This document shows positions 9,505 through 18,976 of a DNA stretch of 64,000 nt, piece by piece. Within the stretch, counting starts at the first letter, position 1, and every line of letters starts with the position of its first letter. Origin of the DNA: Oxalobacteraceae bacterium (GTDB lineage Bacteria > Pseudomonadota > Gammaproteobacteria > Burkholderiales > Burkholderiaceae_D). The stretch spans positions 1 through 64,000 of the forward strand of contig CANGJE010000003.1 of NCBI GenBank assembly GCA_947454305.1. Direction: 5' to 3'. The notes below the pieces were generated by a model. That model worked only from the letters and a program-made list of their open reading frames with translations, had not been told where the DNA came from and made no database searches. The translations under genes were made by a program, and so were the position numbers.

Positions 9505-10863
9505 TTAAAAAACACGCGGAGCATTCCCCATACCTGAGGATGACGATCGACCACGACCGCTATCACCACCTTTAACACCGGTAACGACCTCCACTCCTTC
9601 AGCGACACCTTCGCCAGTGACCTCTGTCATCTGCCCGTCGCTGGCGCCTGTTTTAACCGTCATCACTTTGAGCTCGTTATTTTCAACGCGATACAGCTTA
9701 ACGACACCTAGCTCGCGCTTAGAGCGCCCCGATCCATTTGCAGAACCTTCTTTCTGACCCGACTTACTACGCTCAGGATTTTTATCTGATTTTTCATCCG
9801 ATTTTTGTGGCGGACGAAAACGTAAAGCGGCATTCGGCACTTTAAGCACATCGTCCTGCACTGAGGTCACCACACGCACATTGGCTGTCATGCCAGGCAA
9901 CAGTTTTAAATCTGAATTTTGCGTAGAGATCGCTACTAAATAAGTCACGACATTCGATACCACTTGCGCCGATTTACGTATCTGATTGACTTGACCTTCG
10001 AAAGTGCGTCCAGGAAAAGCATCCACAGTAAATGTCGCTTTTTGTCCTAGCTGAATCTTGCCTACTTCCGATTCATCGATCGATGTATCGACACGCAAAT
10101 CAGTGAGATTTTCAGCGATGATAAATAATTCGGGTGCTTGTAAGCTAGCTGCGACGGTCTGACCTTTATCAACACTACGCTTAATGACAATACCATCGAC
10201 AGGTGAGCGTATCGCCGTGCGCTCGAGATCAACACGCGCTTGGGCTAATACGGCATCGCGCTGCTTAACGACTGCAGCCGCACTACCTGCATTTGCGCGC
10301 GCGACTTCAACCTGCGCTTGCGCCGACTTGACTTGCTCCGCCAGAGAATTCATGGTGGCACGCGCCTTATCGACTTCGGCAATAGATATGAATTTTTTTT
10401 CTGCCAACTGTTCTTTACGTTCAAAGTCACGGCGCGCATCCGCCAAACTGACTTCGATTTGCGATTGGAAGGCACGCTGAGCGGCAATATTGGCCTGCTG
10501 AGTCGCCACTTGAGCACGTGCCGCATCCACATCAGCTTGCGCTTGTCTGACACGGTATTCAAAACTTTCTGGATCGATGCGAGCGATTAATTGATTTTTC
10601 TTAACCAAGCTATTGAAATCAACTAGCACCTCTTTCAACTGCCCCGATACCTGTGAGCCCACCTGGACAGAAATAACCGGCTGCAAAGTGCCCGTGGCAG
10701 CAACACTCGCAACCAATCGACCTTTTTCTATGGTCGCCGTTCGATACTGGGGCACATCAGATTTCTTCCACCAGAACAGATACCCAGCACCAGCCACTGC
10801 CAGGGTCAAGAGCAATGCCAACCAGATCCAGTACCGTTTAAACCAGCTCATGTCTACCGCCAT
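9505..10863 (-). CDS. macA: MacA-type periplasmic adaptor (HlyD/RND MFP family)
   Basis: N-terminal TM, ATGTLQPVISVQVGSQVSGQLKEVLVDFNSLVKKNQLIARIDPESF; operonic with the MacB-like pair. Contains a K/S-rich insert near the C-terminus. Confidence 0.88.
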   Translation of the reverse strand: MAVDMSWFKRYWIWLALLLTLAVAGAGYLFWWKKSDVPQYRTATIEKGRLVASVAATGTLQPVISVQVGSQVSGQLKEVLVDFNSLVKKNQLIARIDPESFEYRVRQAQADVDAARAQVATQQANIAAQRAFQSQIEVSLADARRDFERKEQLAEKKFISIAEVDKARATMNSLAEQVKSAQAQVEVARANAGSAAAVVKQRDAVLAQARVDLERTAIRSPVDGIVIKRSVDKGQTVAASLQAPELFIIAENLTDLRVDTSIDESEVGKIQLGQKATFTVDAFPGRTFEGQVNQIRKSAQVVSNVVTYLVAISTQNSDLKLLPGMTANVRVVTSVQDDVLKVPNAALRFRPPQKSDEKSDKNPERSKSGQKEGSANGSGRSKRELGVVKLYRVENNELKVMTVKTGASDGQMTEVTGEGVAEGVEVVTGVKGGDSGRGRSSSSGMGNAPRVF

Positions 10864-10929
10864 TCAATGAAATTACGGCGATTTTACTTGGAATGGTCTG
10901 GTTGCATCTTAAAGTTGGCCGGACTACAT

Positions 10930-10962
10930 AAAAAACCCGCAAACTCTCCTAGAAAGTGCGGG
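10930..10962 (-). terminator. rho-independent terminator downstream of the 885-aa gene
   Basis: Minus strand CCCGCA...TGCGGG followed by T6. Confidence 0.65.
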
Positions 10963-11002
10963 CAGGGACTGGCAGAGTTGATCGATTAAATGCGTTTCAT
11001 CA

Positions 11003-13660
11003 TTAACCCTCTTCCGGTTTTTCTGAAGCTGCGTCATCTGCATCACTATCTGATTCTTTGCCGATATCCGTTGCAGAACTGGATTCAGTTTTTTCAGATT
11101 TAACATCCTTAGCACCTGGATTCAAACCAACGCTAGTAACTGGGGGTGTGCGACTGTCTTGCAATGGCTGCATGCTTGCTGTTGATAGGGGAGCGGCAAT
11201 AACTTGCTTCTCCTCTTTCTCAATCGGATTATTCGGCAATTCTAAATTTATTCGAGGTGATGCTGCCATACTATTTCGTAGAGCTTCCAAGCTCTCCGGG
11301 TTTGTATTCTTTAGATAAGAAACGAATTCATTTTTTTTAAGAGCGGCTCTATCTCGATCTGCCCTTGTTGTTGTCGTAACGTGGCTTGAATAAAATGTAT
11401 CGACATAAGCAAGACAAAAAGCAATTGGAGTTGTTTCGAATTTCACATAGTCTGCCGTACTCAATTCTAAAATATGGTTTCCAAATGATTTAAGAAAATC
11501 TTCTGACAGTTCATAGATCCCTGTATAGAAAATGAAATTACCAAAAAACTGCTTTCTTCTATCTTCAGAAATTTCATTCTTCTGTAACAGTGATTGAATT
11601 TCTGTGATTTTTTCAGTGGGATTTTTACTTCGCGGACTAAGGGCAGCTTCCGAATCAGGTTTTACATAACTCTTAACTTTCTGTGCGGCTGGCGCAAGAA
11701 CATTAATAGCTTCCGGCTTAATAGCTGCAAGAGCCACACGTATAGATTTTTCAGCAGCTTGTCTTTCTTTGTTCAAGACACCCACATAAAATTTATCTAG
11801 GTATCTCGTACAAAGTTGTACAGGATCTTGCTCAAATTTCTCATACGCTCTATCTGACATCTCCTTCACCACATGCGTTTGAAACGCCTTAAAAAACTCA
11901 GGTGAAATTTTCGCTAAATTCGCTAATTTACTAAAATCCCTGAAAAATTTTTGCCGCTGAAACACACTTTGTTTTTGTTTAATCTCTCGAGTTTTCTCAA
12001 TATCTACTTTTTCGCGTAAACGGGGAGACAAAGTAGTAGATTCATCACTGACCGTATTACTACTGTTTGCTGGTGGCGCTTTTGTGGACTGCAAGGTTTT
12101 TGATTTCATCAACTGACGGCGTCCTGAAGCATTTTCTTTTGGCGCTTTACTGACAAGATCTTTACGTCCACCCAATACTTTGAGGTAGCCTCGCATCTTT
12201 GCATCGAATGAATCACTTACCAAATCTTTTCGGCTCAGCATGATATCGGTGATAAATTTATTCGCTCTGTGTGAAAAATAGGAGTTCACATACGAGGTAA
12301 ATTTTCCCTGATCAATTCCTTTGGCCTCACCGAAAGTTTGTAGTTTCTCGCCCCAAATAATCATTAAGCCTCGCGTTGATATAAATGCCACCAGCGCATC
12401 GGACCGCAGGTGCTTAATTTGTTTCATATCGGTGCTCTGAATATTTTTTGCCCATTGAACGATCGCGTCATCTATACCCAACAGTAGCGATTTCCAGACG
12501 TCTGGAATTTGAGAATTACTCAAATTTTCATTTTCCCCACAAACCCACGTGATCAATGGCTGTATCACTGGATCCATGAGGTTTTTAATTTTTTCAGACT
12601 CCTGCATTTCTTTAGGGCGCATCCCCCTGGAAGCCGATTCCATCACTGAGCTAACTGACAGATAATTTCGCTCTATGGTTTTTCGTAATTCATCACATTC
12701 TGGTGTGCTGAATGCTTGCTCGGCCATTGGCTCAAGAAATTTTTCGATGAGATTAATGGAATCGTAGGTCTTGCCATTACCAGCTTTGAAATCCACGACC
12801 TTCAATCCTGCTCGCATAAATGGCGTGCCTTGATCAAATGCAGATAAATTTTGTTTAAAGCCACCCGTCTGAACTTCCACCAGTAAATACCCTAAGTCGG
12901 CTGGGTCAATCTTGCCGTTGACTAGCGCGGAATCGAGAATACTCTTAGAACGTGTCGTTAATTTTGAAGCTGGAAAGCCTTTAGCATTATTCGATGTCGA
13001 TGCAGCATTACGTGCACTCACAGGTACGTTGCTGGTTGAAACCGGCGACGACTGAGAGCTAGGCTTCTGAGGAGTAGAAGGCAATGATCGAGCCGGTGGT
13101 GCAGACGATGGTGCTTGGCCTTGCGTATTGTCTGCCGTGGTTGTTGCGCTGCTACTAGAATTTTCCTGAGTTGCCCCACCTGAGCGTGGTGACATCGCCC
13201 GGTGCGAGCTGAGACCGCCGTTGGCATCTGGACTTACCGGCGCACGGCTTTTGAGCCGGGCTGTTCCAGGTGCGACACCAGAAGAACCGCCCAGTTTCAG
13301 TGATGGAATGATTACTTTACGGTTGCTGGAAGCGGCTTTGCCCTTGGGCGCCGTGTCCGCTGGTTTACCTGAGGATTTTTGTTCATCGCCCTGCGATGAT
13401 TTTTCTTTGGGTTGCTCTTGATTCTTTGCGGGCTGCTCATCCGAGCCTTGTCCGTGTTTTTTCCAATCCTCTTTTGAAAACCCCGTATCGCCAGAAGGCT
13501 GCGGCTGTGTTGCTTCCGGGTTTTGATTCAATTTAGGGGGGGACGATTTTGCGGCTTGGTCGGTAGCCTTAGCATCCTTCTCAGGCTGGGGATCCGTAGC
13601 TTGTTGATTAAGTCCTAGGTTATTACTGGAATTTTCTATGCTAATCGGGGGACGACTCAT
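11003..13660 (-). CDS. orphan 885-aa protein: long disordered N-terminus, central alpha-helical domain, two diverged tandem C-terminal repeats; putative secreted/effector-like
   Basis: Long intact ORF with terminator and promoter-like element; internal repeats at about aa 545-660 and 675-800 (see findings); no recognised family. Confidence 0.82.
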   Translation of the reverse strand: MSRPPISIENSSNNLGLNQQATDPQPEKDAKATDQAAKSSPPKLNQNPEATQPQPSGDTGFSKEDWKKHGQGSDEQPAKNQEQPKEKSSQGDEQKSSGKPADTAPKGKAASSNRKVIIPSLKLGGSSGVAPGTARLKSRAPVSPDANGGLSSHRAMSPRSGGATQENSSSSATTTADNTQGQAPSSAPPARSLPSTPQKPSSQSSPVSTSNVPVSARNAASTSNNAKGFPASKLTTRSKSILDSALVNGKIDPADLGYLLVEVQTGGFKQNLSAFDQGTPFMRAGLKVVDFKAGNGKTYDSINLIEKFLEPMAEQAFSTPECDELRKTIERNYLSVSSVMESASRGMRPKEMQESEKIKNLMDPVIQPLITWVCGENENLSNSQIPDVWKSLLLGIDDAIVQWAKNIQSTDMKQIKHLRSDALVAFISTRGLMIIWGEKLQTFGEAKGIDQGKFTSYVNSYFSHRANKFITDIMLSRKDLVSDSFDAKMRGYLKVLGGRKDLVSKAPKENASGRRQLMKSKTLQSTKAPPANSSNTVSDESTTLSPRLREKVDIEKTREIKQKQSVFQRQKFFRDFSKLANLAKISPEFFKAFQTHVVKEMSDRAYEKFEQDPVQLCTRYLDKFYVGVLNKERQAAEKSIRVALAAIKPEAINVLAPAAQKVKSYVKPDSEAALSPRSKNPTEKITEIQSLLQKNEISEDRRKQFFGNFIFYTGIYELSEDFLKSFGNHILELSTADYVKFETTPIAFCLAYVDTFYSSHVTTTTRADRDRAALKKNEFVSYLKNTNPESLEALRNSMAASPRINLELPNNPIEKEEKQVIAAPLSTASMQPLQDSRTPPVTSVGLNPGAKDVKSEKTESSSATDIGKESDSDADDAASEKPEEG

Positions 13661-13716
13661 GATTGGCCTCGTAATGGACGGATAGGTTCTTGGTTTAAAT
13701 AACTAACTGACAAGAC

Positions 13717-13744
13717 TCCGTAACCCATTAATTTGGTCGGTTCC
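13717..13744 (-). promoter_or_regulatory. bipartite ECF-sigma-like promoter element GGAACC-N16-TACGGA upstream of the 885-aa gene
   Basis: Minus strand GGAACC (13744-13739), 16-nt spacer, TACGGA (13722-13717); matches the element at 2563-2536. Confidence 0.5.
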
Positions 13745-13828
13745 TTCATTCTCCTTTATTCGTCTATCAGATTACTAATTCGTTAATCGTAAGGCTTAGC
13801 TTGACTAACTTATGTTGCGGAATCTATA

Positions 13829-13850
13829 TTACTGACCGACCGGTTAGTAA
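13829..13850. promoter_or_regulatory. TetR-family operator
   Basis: TTACTGACC-GACC-GGTTAGTAA near-perfect palindrome (one mismatch), 14 bp upstream of the TetR ATG. Confidence 0.75.
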
Positions 13851-13864
13851 TTCAACTCCCTACC

Positions 13865-14536
13865 ATGCCTCTCGCCGAAATCAAAACTAAACCCCGCTGG
13901 GAACGACGCAAAGACGCGCGTCCTCAGGAATTGCTGGCTGCAGCGCTAGACCTGTTCGTTGAGCGTGGTTACGCCGCTACCCGATTGGATGACGTAGCAG
14001 CGCGCGCTGGTGTGTCAAAAGGCACGCTATACCTTTATTTCGAAAACAAAGAAGAATTATTTAAAGACGTAGTACGCGCCAATATAGTGTCCGCACTCGC
14101 TGAGGCGGAAGAATATGTAAGCCACTACACAGGGAAAAGTCGCGATTTATTACGCGGATTTATTTTGCGCTGGTGGGAGCATGTGGGCGAAACCAAGCTC
14201 TCAGGCATTTCAAAATTAATGCTGGCGGAGTCAGGTAATTTTCCCGACGTGGCGCGCTTTTATCACGAAGAAGTCATTCAACGCAGTAATGCATTAATTA
14301 TTGGCCTGTTGGAACGCGGCATTGCGCGCGGTGAATTCAGGCCTATCGATACCGTTAACGCCAATCTGGTCATTGTGGCGCCGGTCATGATGCTGATGAT
14401 GTGGAAGCATTCCTTTCACTCTTGTCGCTTAGAACCCATTTCCGCACCGGATTATCTGGATTGTTTTCTTGATTTGTTATTGAACGGCCTGCAATCAACG
14501 GCTGACTCAGCTCCTGTTACTCAATCGCTGAATTGA
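13865..14536 (+). CDS. TetR/AcrR family transcriptional regulator
   Basis: N-terminal HTH ALDLFVERGYAATRLDDVAARAGVSKGTLYLYFENKEELFKDVV. Confidence 0.95.
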   Translation: MPLAEIKTKPRWERRKDARPQELLAAALDLFVERGYAATRLDDVAARAGVSKGTLYLYFENKEELFKDVVRANIVSALAEAEEYVSHYTGKSRDLLRGFILRWWEHVGETKLSGISKLMLAESGNFPDVARFYHEEVIQRSNALIIGLLERGIARGEFRPIDTVNANLVIVAPVMMLMMWKHSFHSCRLEPISAPDYLDCFLDLLLNGLQSTADSAPVTQSLN

Positions 14537-15684
14537 AAATGTCTAAACGCATGCGACATCGAATTATTTTTATAGTGATCTTGGTGATCATCATCGCGGG
14601 TGGAGTGACTTGGGCACTAAAACAAAAGTCAACCGTCAAACCTGCACCCGTCGCCGTCCCATCTACAGTGGCTGCGCCTACCTTGGAGTTCTTACCTTCA
14701 GAAATTTTTACAGCCAAGCCACTGGACATTCAACAAACGCTCTCGCTCTCGGGAGGGCTACGCGCGGTTGATATATCCAGCGTCAAAGCGCGTGTCGCTG
14801 CGGAAGTACGCGAGATTTCTGTACGCGAAGGCGATACAGTTCGCGCCGGACAAATCGTAGCAAGAATGGATGTCACTGAATTCCAGGCGCGCGTTGATCA
14901 GGCACGCGGCACGCTGAATGCTGCGCGTGCTCAACTAGATATAGCAACTAAAAATCGCGATAACAATCGCACCCTAGTTGAAAAAGGCTTCATCTCTAAA
15001 AATGCCTTCGATAACTCGGCCAGCCAATACGCCACTGCAGAAGCTAACGTTGAAGCTGCCAAAGGTGCGCTTGATGTGGTGCAAAAATTAGTCAACGACA
15101 CGGTAATACGATCGCCTATTTCTGGCGTGGTCGCGATGCGCTATGTGCAAGCAGGTGAAAAAGTTTCGGCTGATAATAAATTGCTCGATATCGTTAATCT
15201 ACAAAAAATGGAATTGGAAGCGGCTGTTCCAACCAATGACATTGTTAATGTCGCTATCGGTCAACGAGTCACACTGCGCATCGAAGGTTTACCACAAACG
15301 ATAGAAGGTAAGGTCGTACGCATTAATCCGGCGACACAATCGGGTTCGCGCTCGGTATTGGCATATGTACAAATCGCCAATCCGCAAAACCAACTACGCT
15401 CTGGTATGTTCGCTGAGGCGCAACTCATACTTAAAACTAAAACTGGTGTATTAGCGCTACCGCAGAATGCGATACGCAAAGACGGTAACGGCACCTACGT
15501 GTATGTGATTGAAGCCGATGCCTTAGCCCGCAAAGCAGTCACCGTTGGTATGAGCGGTCGTAGTGGCGACGACTACATGACTGAAGTTTTATCTGGCATC
15601 GATTTTGGTACTCAAGTTATTCGTACCGATATGGGTAGCCTACAGCCCGGTACCCACGTGCGCATCAACGCCCCTAGTAAATAA
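14533..15684 (+). CDS. RND efflux periplasmic adaptor subunit
   Basis: Start overlaps the tetR stop; lipoyl/hairpin motifs EVREISVREGDTVRAGQIVARMDVTEFQARVDQARGTL. Confidence 0.92.
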   Translation: MKMSKRMRHRIIFIVILVIIIAGGVTWALKQKSTVKPAPVAVPSTVAAPTLEFLPSEIFTAKPLDIQQTLSLSGGLRAVDISSVKARVAAEVREISVREGDTVRAGQIVARMDVTEFQARVDQARGTLNAARAQLDIATKNRDNNRTLVEKGFISKNAFDNSASQYATAEANVEAAKGALDVVQKLVNDTVIRSPISGVVAMRYVQAGEKVSADNKLLDIVNLQKMELEAAVPTNDIVNVAIGQRVTLRIEGLPQTIEGKVVRINPATQSGSRSVLAYVQIANPQNQLRSGMFAEAQLILKTKTGVLALPQNAIRKDGNGTYVYVIEADALARKAVTVGMSGRSGDDYMTEVLSGIDFGTQVIRTDMGSLQPGTHVRINAPSK

Positions 15685-15697
15685 AAGGTTCGGATCC

Positions 15698-18600
15698 ATG
15701 TGGTTCACTCGCATCAGTATTGGTAACCCCGTTCTCGCCACCATGATGATGGTGGCGTTTGTGGTGCTTGGCCTGTTCTCCTATCAACGCTTACGAGTCG
15801 ATCAGTTTCCTGATGTGACTTTTCCTATTGTGGTGGTGCAGACAGAGTATCCCGGCGCTGCACCTGAAACCGTTGAGAGCGATATCACGCGTAAAGTCGA
15901 AGAGGCGGTAAATACCATTAACGGTATCAATAGTCTAACTTCACGTTCTTACGAAGGTCAGTCCATCGTCATCATTGAATTTGTGCTGACGGTAGATCCA
16001 GCTCAAGCAGCGCAAGATGTGCGTGAAAAAGTCGCACTGATTAAATCAGCCTTCCGCAAAGAAGTGAAAGAGCCTCGCGTAACGCGCTTTGACCCGGCAG
16101 ACCGGCCTATCTTCTCAGTCGCGGTGATGAATGATGCGCAGAAGAGTCGCTACACCATGCGCGAGCTCACCACAATCGCTGACCAACTGGTAAAAAAGCG
16201 CCTGGAAAATGTGCGTGGAGTGGGATCGATCTCGCTCGTTGGTGGTGTCAAACGTGAAATTCAAATTTACGTTAAACCGGCAGAGATGCAAGCATTGAAT
16301 ATCAGCATGGATCAGGTGCTGAATGCCGTTCGCAATGAAAATCAAGAGTTGCCTGCAGGTGCGGTACGTGCGATTGCGAATGAGCAAATGGTGCAGGTGC
16401 AAGGCCGCCTGAAACGCCCGGAAGATTTCGAACGCATCGTCGTTGTTAAACGCGGCGGGAATGCTGTCTTACTCGGACAAATTGCCCGCGTGGTCGATAG
16501 CCAGCAAGAACAAGAAAGTTTGGCGATGTTTAATGGTCAGCGCACCTTAGCGCTCGACATCATTAAAGCACAAGGACAAAACACGATTGAAGTCGCTGAT
16601 GGCTTGAAAAAGATTATTAAAGATTTGCAGCCCACGTTAGATGCTCTGCATCCAGGTGTGAAGATTGAAGTCATCAAAGATGGATCTCGGCAGATACGCG
16701 TTGGTGTTGAAAATGTGCGCCGCACCTTGATCGAGGGTGCTTTACTTACCATCTTGATTGTATTTTTGTTTTTGAATTCATGGCGCTCAACCGTTATCAC
16801 TGGCTTAACGCTACCTGTCTCATTGATAGGCACGTTTTTATTCATGGATATGTTTGGCTTCACCATCAATATGATTACGCTAATGGCGCTGTCATTATGT
16901 GTTGGTTTGCTGATTGATGATGCGATTGTGGTGCGTGAAAATATTGTGCGCCATGCAGGCATGAAGGTGAATGGGCGCTTTAAGCAACCACGCGAAGCGG
17001 CATTAGAAGGTACCCATGAAATTGGTTTGGCTGTACTTGCCACCACGTTTTCTATTGTTGCTGTGTTTATACCGGTGGGCTTCATGGGCGGCATCATTGG
17101 CCGCTTCTTCCATCAGTTTGGTATTACGGTCGCTGCGGCTGTGCTGATCTCGATGTTTGTTTCATTTACGCTGGATCCTATGTTGTCTTCGATCTGGAAT
17201 GACCCCGAAGTTCATGGACAACATGGTCCACGACAAGGATGGTATGCAAACACCATCGGCCGCGTACTCGCACAGTTCGATAAATTAGTGCAGTGGTTCT
17301 CTCGTAAGTACCAAGTCGCTTTGACGTGGTCACTCAAGCATCGCGTCGCGACACTGGTGCTGGCGATAGTGACTTTTTTCGCTGGCTTGGGCATACCTGC
17401 CTCGGGATTAATCGGCAGTGAATTCGTGCCGCAAGCCGATTATTCAGAAACGGGTGTGATTTTTTATACGCCGGTGGGATCCTCGCTGGAATTCACTGAA
17501 AGCAAGGCGCGCCAAGTCGAAACGGCATTACGTGCTTTACCTGAAGTGCGTGATCTCTACACAACGATTAATACCGGCACCTTGCAAGGTAAAAATTATG
17601 CGACGGTGTATGCACGACTCGTGCCGCGCAGTGAACGTCAGCGCACTACCAAACAATTGAATCAGCCTTTGCGTGAACAGTTGCTGAAAATTCCCGGCAT
17701 CACGGTGACTCACGTAGGAGCACTTGATGGCGTGGGTGGTGATAACAAACAACTACGTTTGTCTATTCTCGGACCGGATCTAAAACAATTGGCAAAAATT
17801 TCGGATGAAGTGAAATCCAAAATGGCTGCGATGCAGGGGGTAGTAGATCTCGATTCGAATTTAAAACCGAATAAGCCCAGTATCTGGATAGAACCACACA
17901 GAGAAGCGGCGGCTGATTTAGGTATTGGAGTGGCACAGATTGGTAATGCGCTGCGTCCATTACTCGCTGGAGATCCGGTGGTCGGCTGGCGCGCACCGGA
18001 TGATGAAACTTATGATGTGACTGTCCGCTTAGCGCCTTCGGAGCGCACTAACATCGCTGATCTTTCGCGCCTCATGTTAGCCAGTACACAAATGAATAGT
18101 GACGGCACACCGATGATGGTGCCATTGCGCCAAGTAGCCAGCATCACACCGGCATCGGGTGCCAACCAGATTAATCGCCGAGACCTCAATCGCGAAGTGG
18201 AACTATCCGCCAATGTGGTGGGACGTTCAGCAGGTCAAGTGAGCGCTGAAGTGAAGAAAGTTTTAGAAGGAATGAACTGGCAACCGGGCTATCGCTTTCA
18301 AGTGGGCGGTGCAACCAAAAATATGCAGGAATCGTTTGGTTATGCGTTGTCAGCACTGTTATTAGCGATTATTTTCATTTACATGATTTTGGCGTCGCAA
18401 TTCGCCAGCTTCTTGCAACCGATCGCCATCATGTCGGCACTGCCATTGACCTTGATTGGTGTCTTCCTTTCACTCATGTTTTTCCGTTCAACCTTAAATT
18501 TATTTTCTATCATTGGCTTTGTGATGCTGATGGGCTTGGTCACCAAGAACGCAATCTTGCTGGTTGATTTTGCAAATCAAGCGCGCAAAGAAGGTATGGA

Positions 18601-18868
18601 ACGCAATGCCGCACTACTTGAAGCGGCTCATGTGCGTCTGCGTCCGATTTTGATGACCACCTTAGCGATGGTGTTTGGCATGGTGCCGTTAGCGCTAGGC
18701 TTAGCAGAAGGTTCAGAACAACGCGCACCGATGGGTCAGGCGGTGATTGGTGGAATTATCACTTCATCCATTCTGACTTTGGTGGTGGTACCGGTGATCT
18801 ACACCTGGCTGGATGATTTCGCTGTGTGGGCACGCGCGCGTTTCTTGCCCGCCCGAGAACATAGCTAA
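15698..18868 (+). CDS. RND efflux inner-membrane transporter (AcrB/MexF-like)
   Basis: MWFTRISIGNPVLATMMMVAFVVLGLFSYQRLRVDQFPDV; the ATG at 15698 fits this conserved N-terminus better than the 15605 ORF start. Confidence 0.95.
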   Translation: MWFTRISIGNPVLATMMMVAFVVLGLFSYQRLRVDQFPDVTFPIVVVQTEYPGAAPETVESDITRKVEEAVNTINGINSLTSRSYEGQSIVIIEFVLTVDPAQAAQDVREKVALIKSAFRKEVKEPRVTRFDPADRPIFSVAVMNDAQKSRYTMRELTTIADQLVKKRLENVRGVGSISLVGGVKREIQIYVKPAEMQALNISMDQVLNAVRNENQELPAGAVRAIANEQMVQVQGRLKRPEDFERIVVVKRGGNAVLLGQIARVVDSQQEQESLAMFNGQRTLALDIIKAQGQNTIEVADGLKKIIKDLQPTLDALHPGVKIEVIKDGSRQIRVGVENVRRTLIEGALLTILIVFLFLNSWRSTVITGLTLPVSLIGTFLFMDMFGFTINMITLMALSLCVGLLIDDAIVVRENIVRHAGMKVNGRFKQPREAALEGTHEIGLAVLATTFSIVAVFIPVGFMGGIIGRFFHQFGITVAAAVLISMFVSFTLDPMLSSIWNDPEVHGQHGPRQGWYANTIGRVLAQFDKLVQWFSRKYQVALTWSLKHRVATLVLAIVTFFAGLGIPASGLIGSEFVPQADYSETGVIFYTPVGSSLEFTESKARQVETALRALPEVRDLYTTINTGTLQGKNYATVYARLVPRSERQRTTKQLNQPLREQLLKIPGITVTHVGALDGVGGDNKQLRLSILGPDLKQLAKISDEVKSKMAAMQGVVDLDSNLKPNKPSIWIEPHREAAADLGIGVAQIGNALRPLLAGDPVVGWRAPDDETYDVTVRLAPSERTNIADLSRLMLASTQMNSDGTPMMVPLRQVASITPASGANQINRRDLNREVELSANVVGRSAGQVSAEVKKVLEGMNWQPGYRFQVGGATKNMQESFGYALSALLLAIIFIYMILASQFASFLQPIAIMSALPLTLIGVFLSLMFFRSTLNLFSIIGFVMLMGLVTKNAILLVDFANQARKEGMERNAALLEAAHVRLRPILMTTLAMVFGMVPLALGLAEGSEQRAPMGQAVIGGIITSSILTLVVVPVIYTWLDDFAVWARARFLPAREHS

Positions 18869-18976
18869 TTGCTCAGTTTTTCTATGCTTGATTTAATAGC
18901 AAAAAATAATCATTCCGTTTGATAAAATGTCGCACTTTCTCCGCTAACCCCATTAATGAAATTTCGCCTGACAGCC

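Noticed and set aside
16537-17097. 186-aa minus-strand ORF inside the RND pump gene (and similar shadow ORFs such as 2702..3205, 2785..3411, 37092..37478, 38123..38584, 41642..42016)
   Set aside because: Antisense or alternate-frame ORFs fully inside well-supported genes with no recognisable domain or codon pattern; expected by chance.
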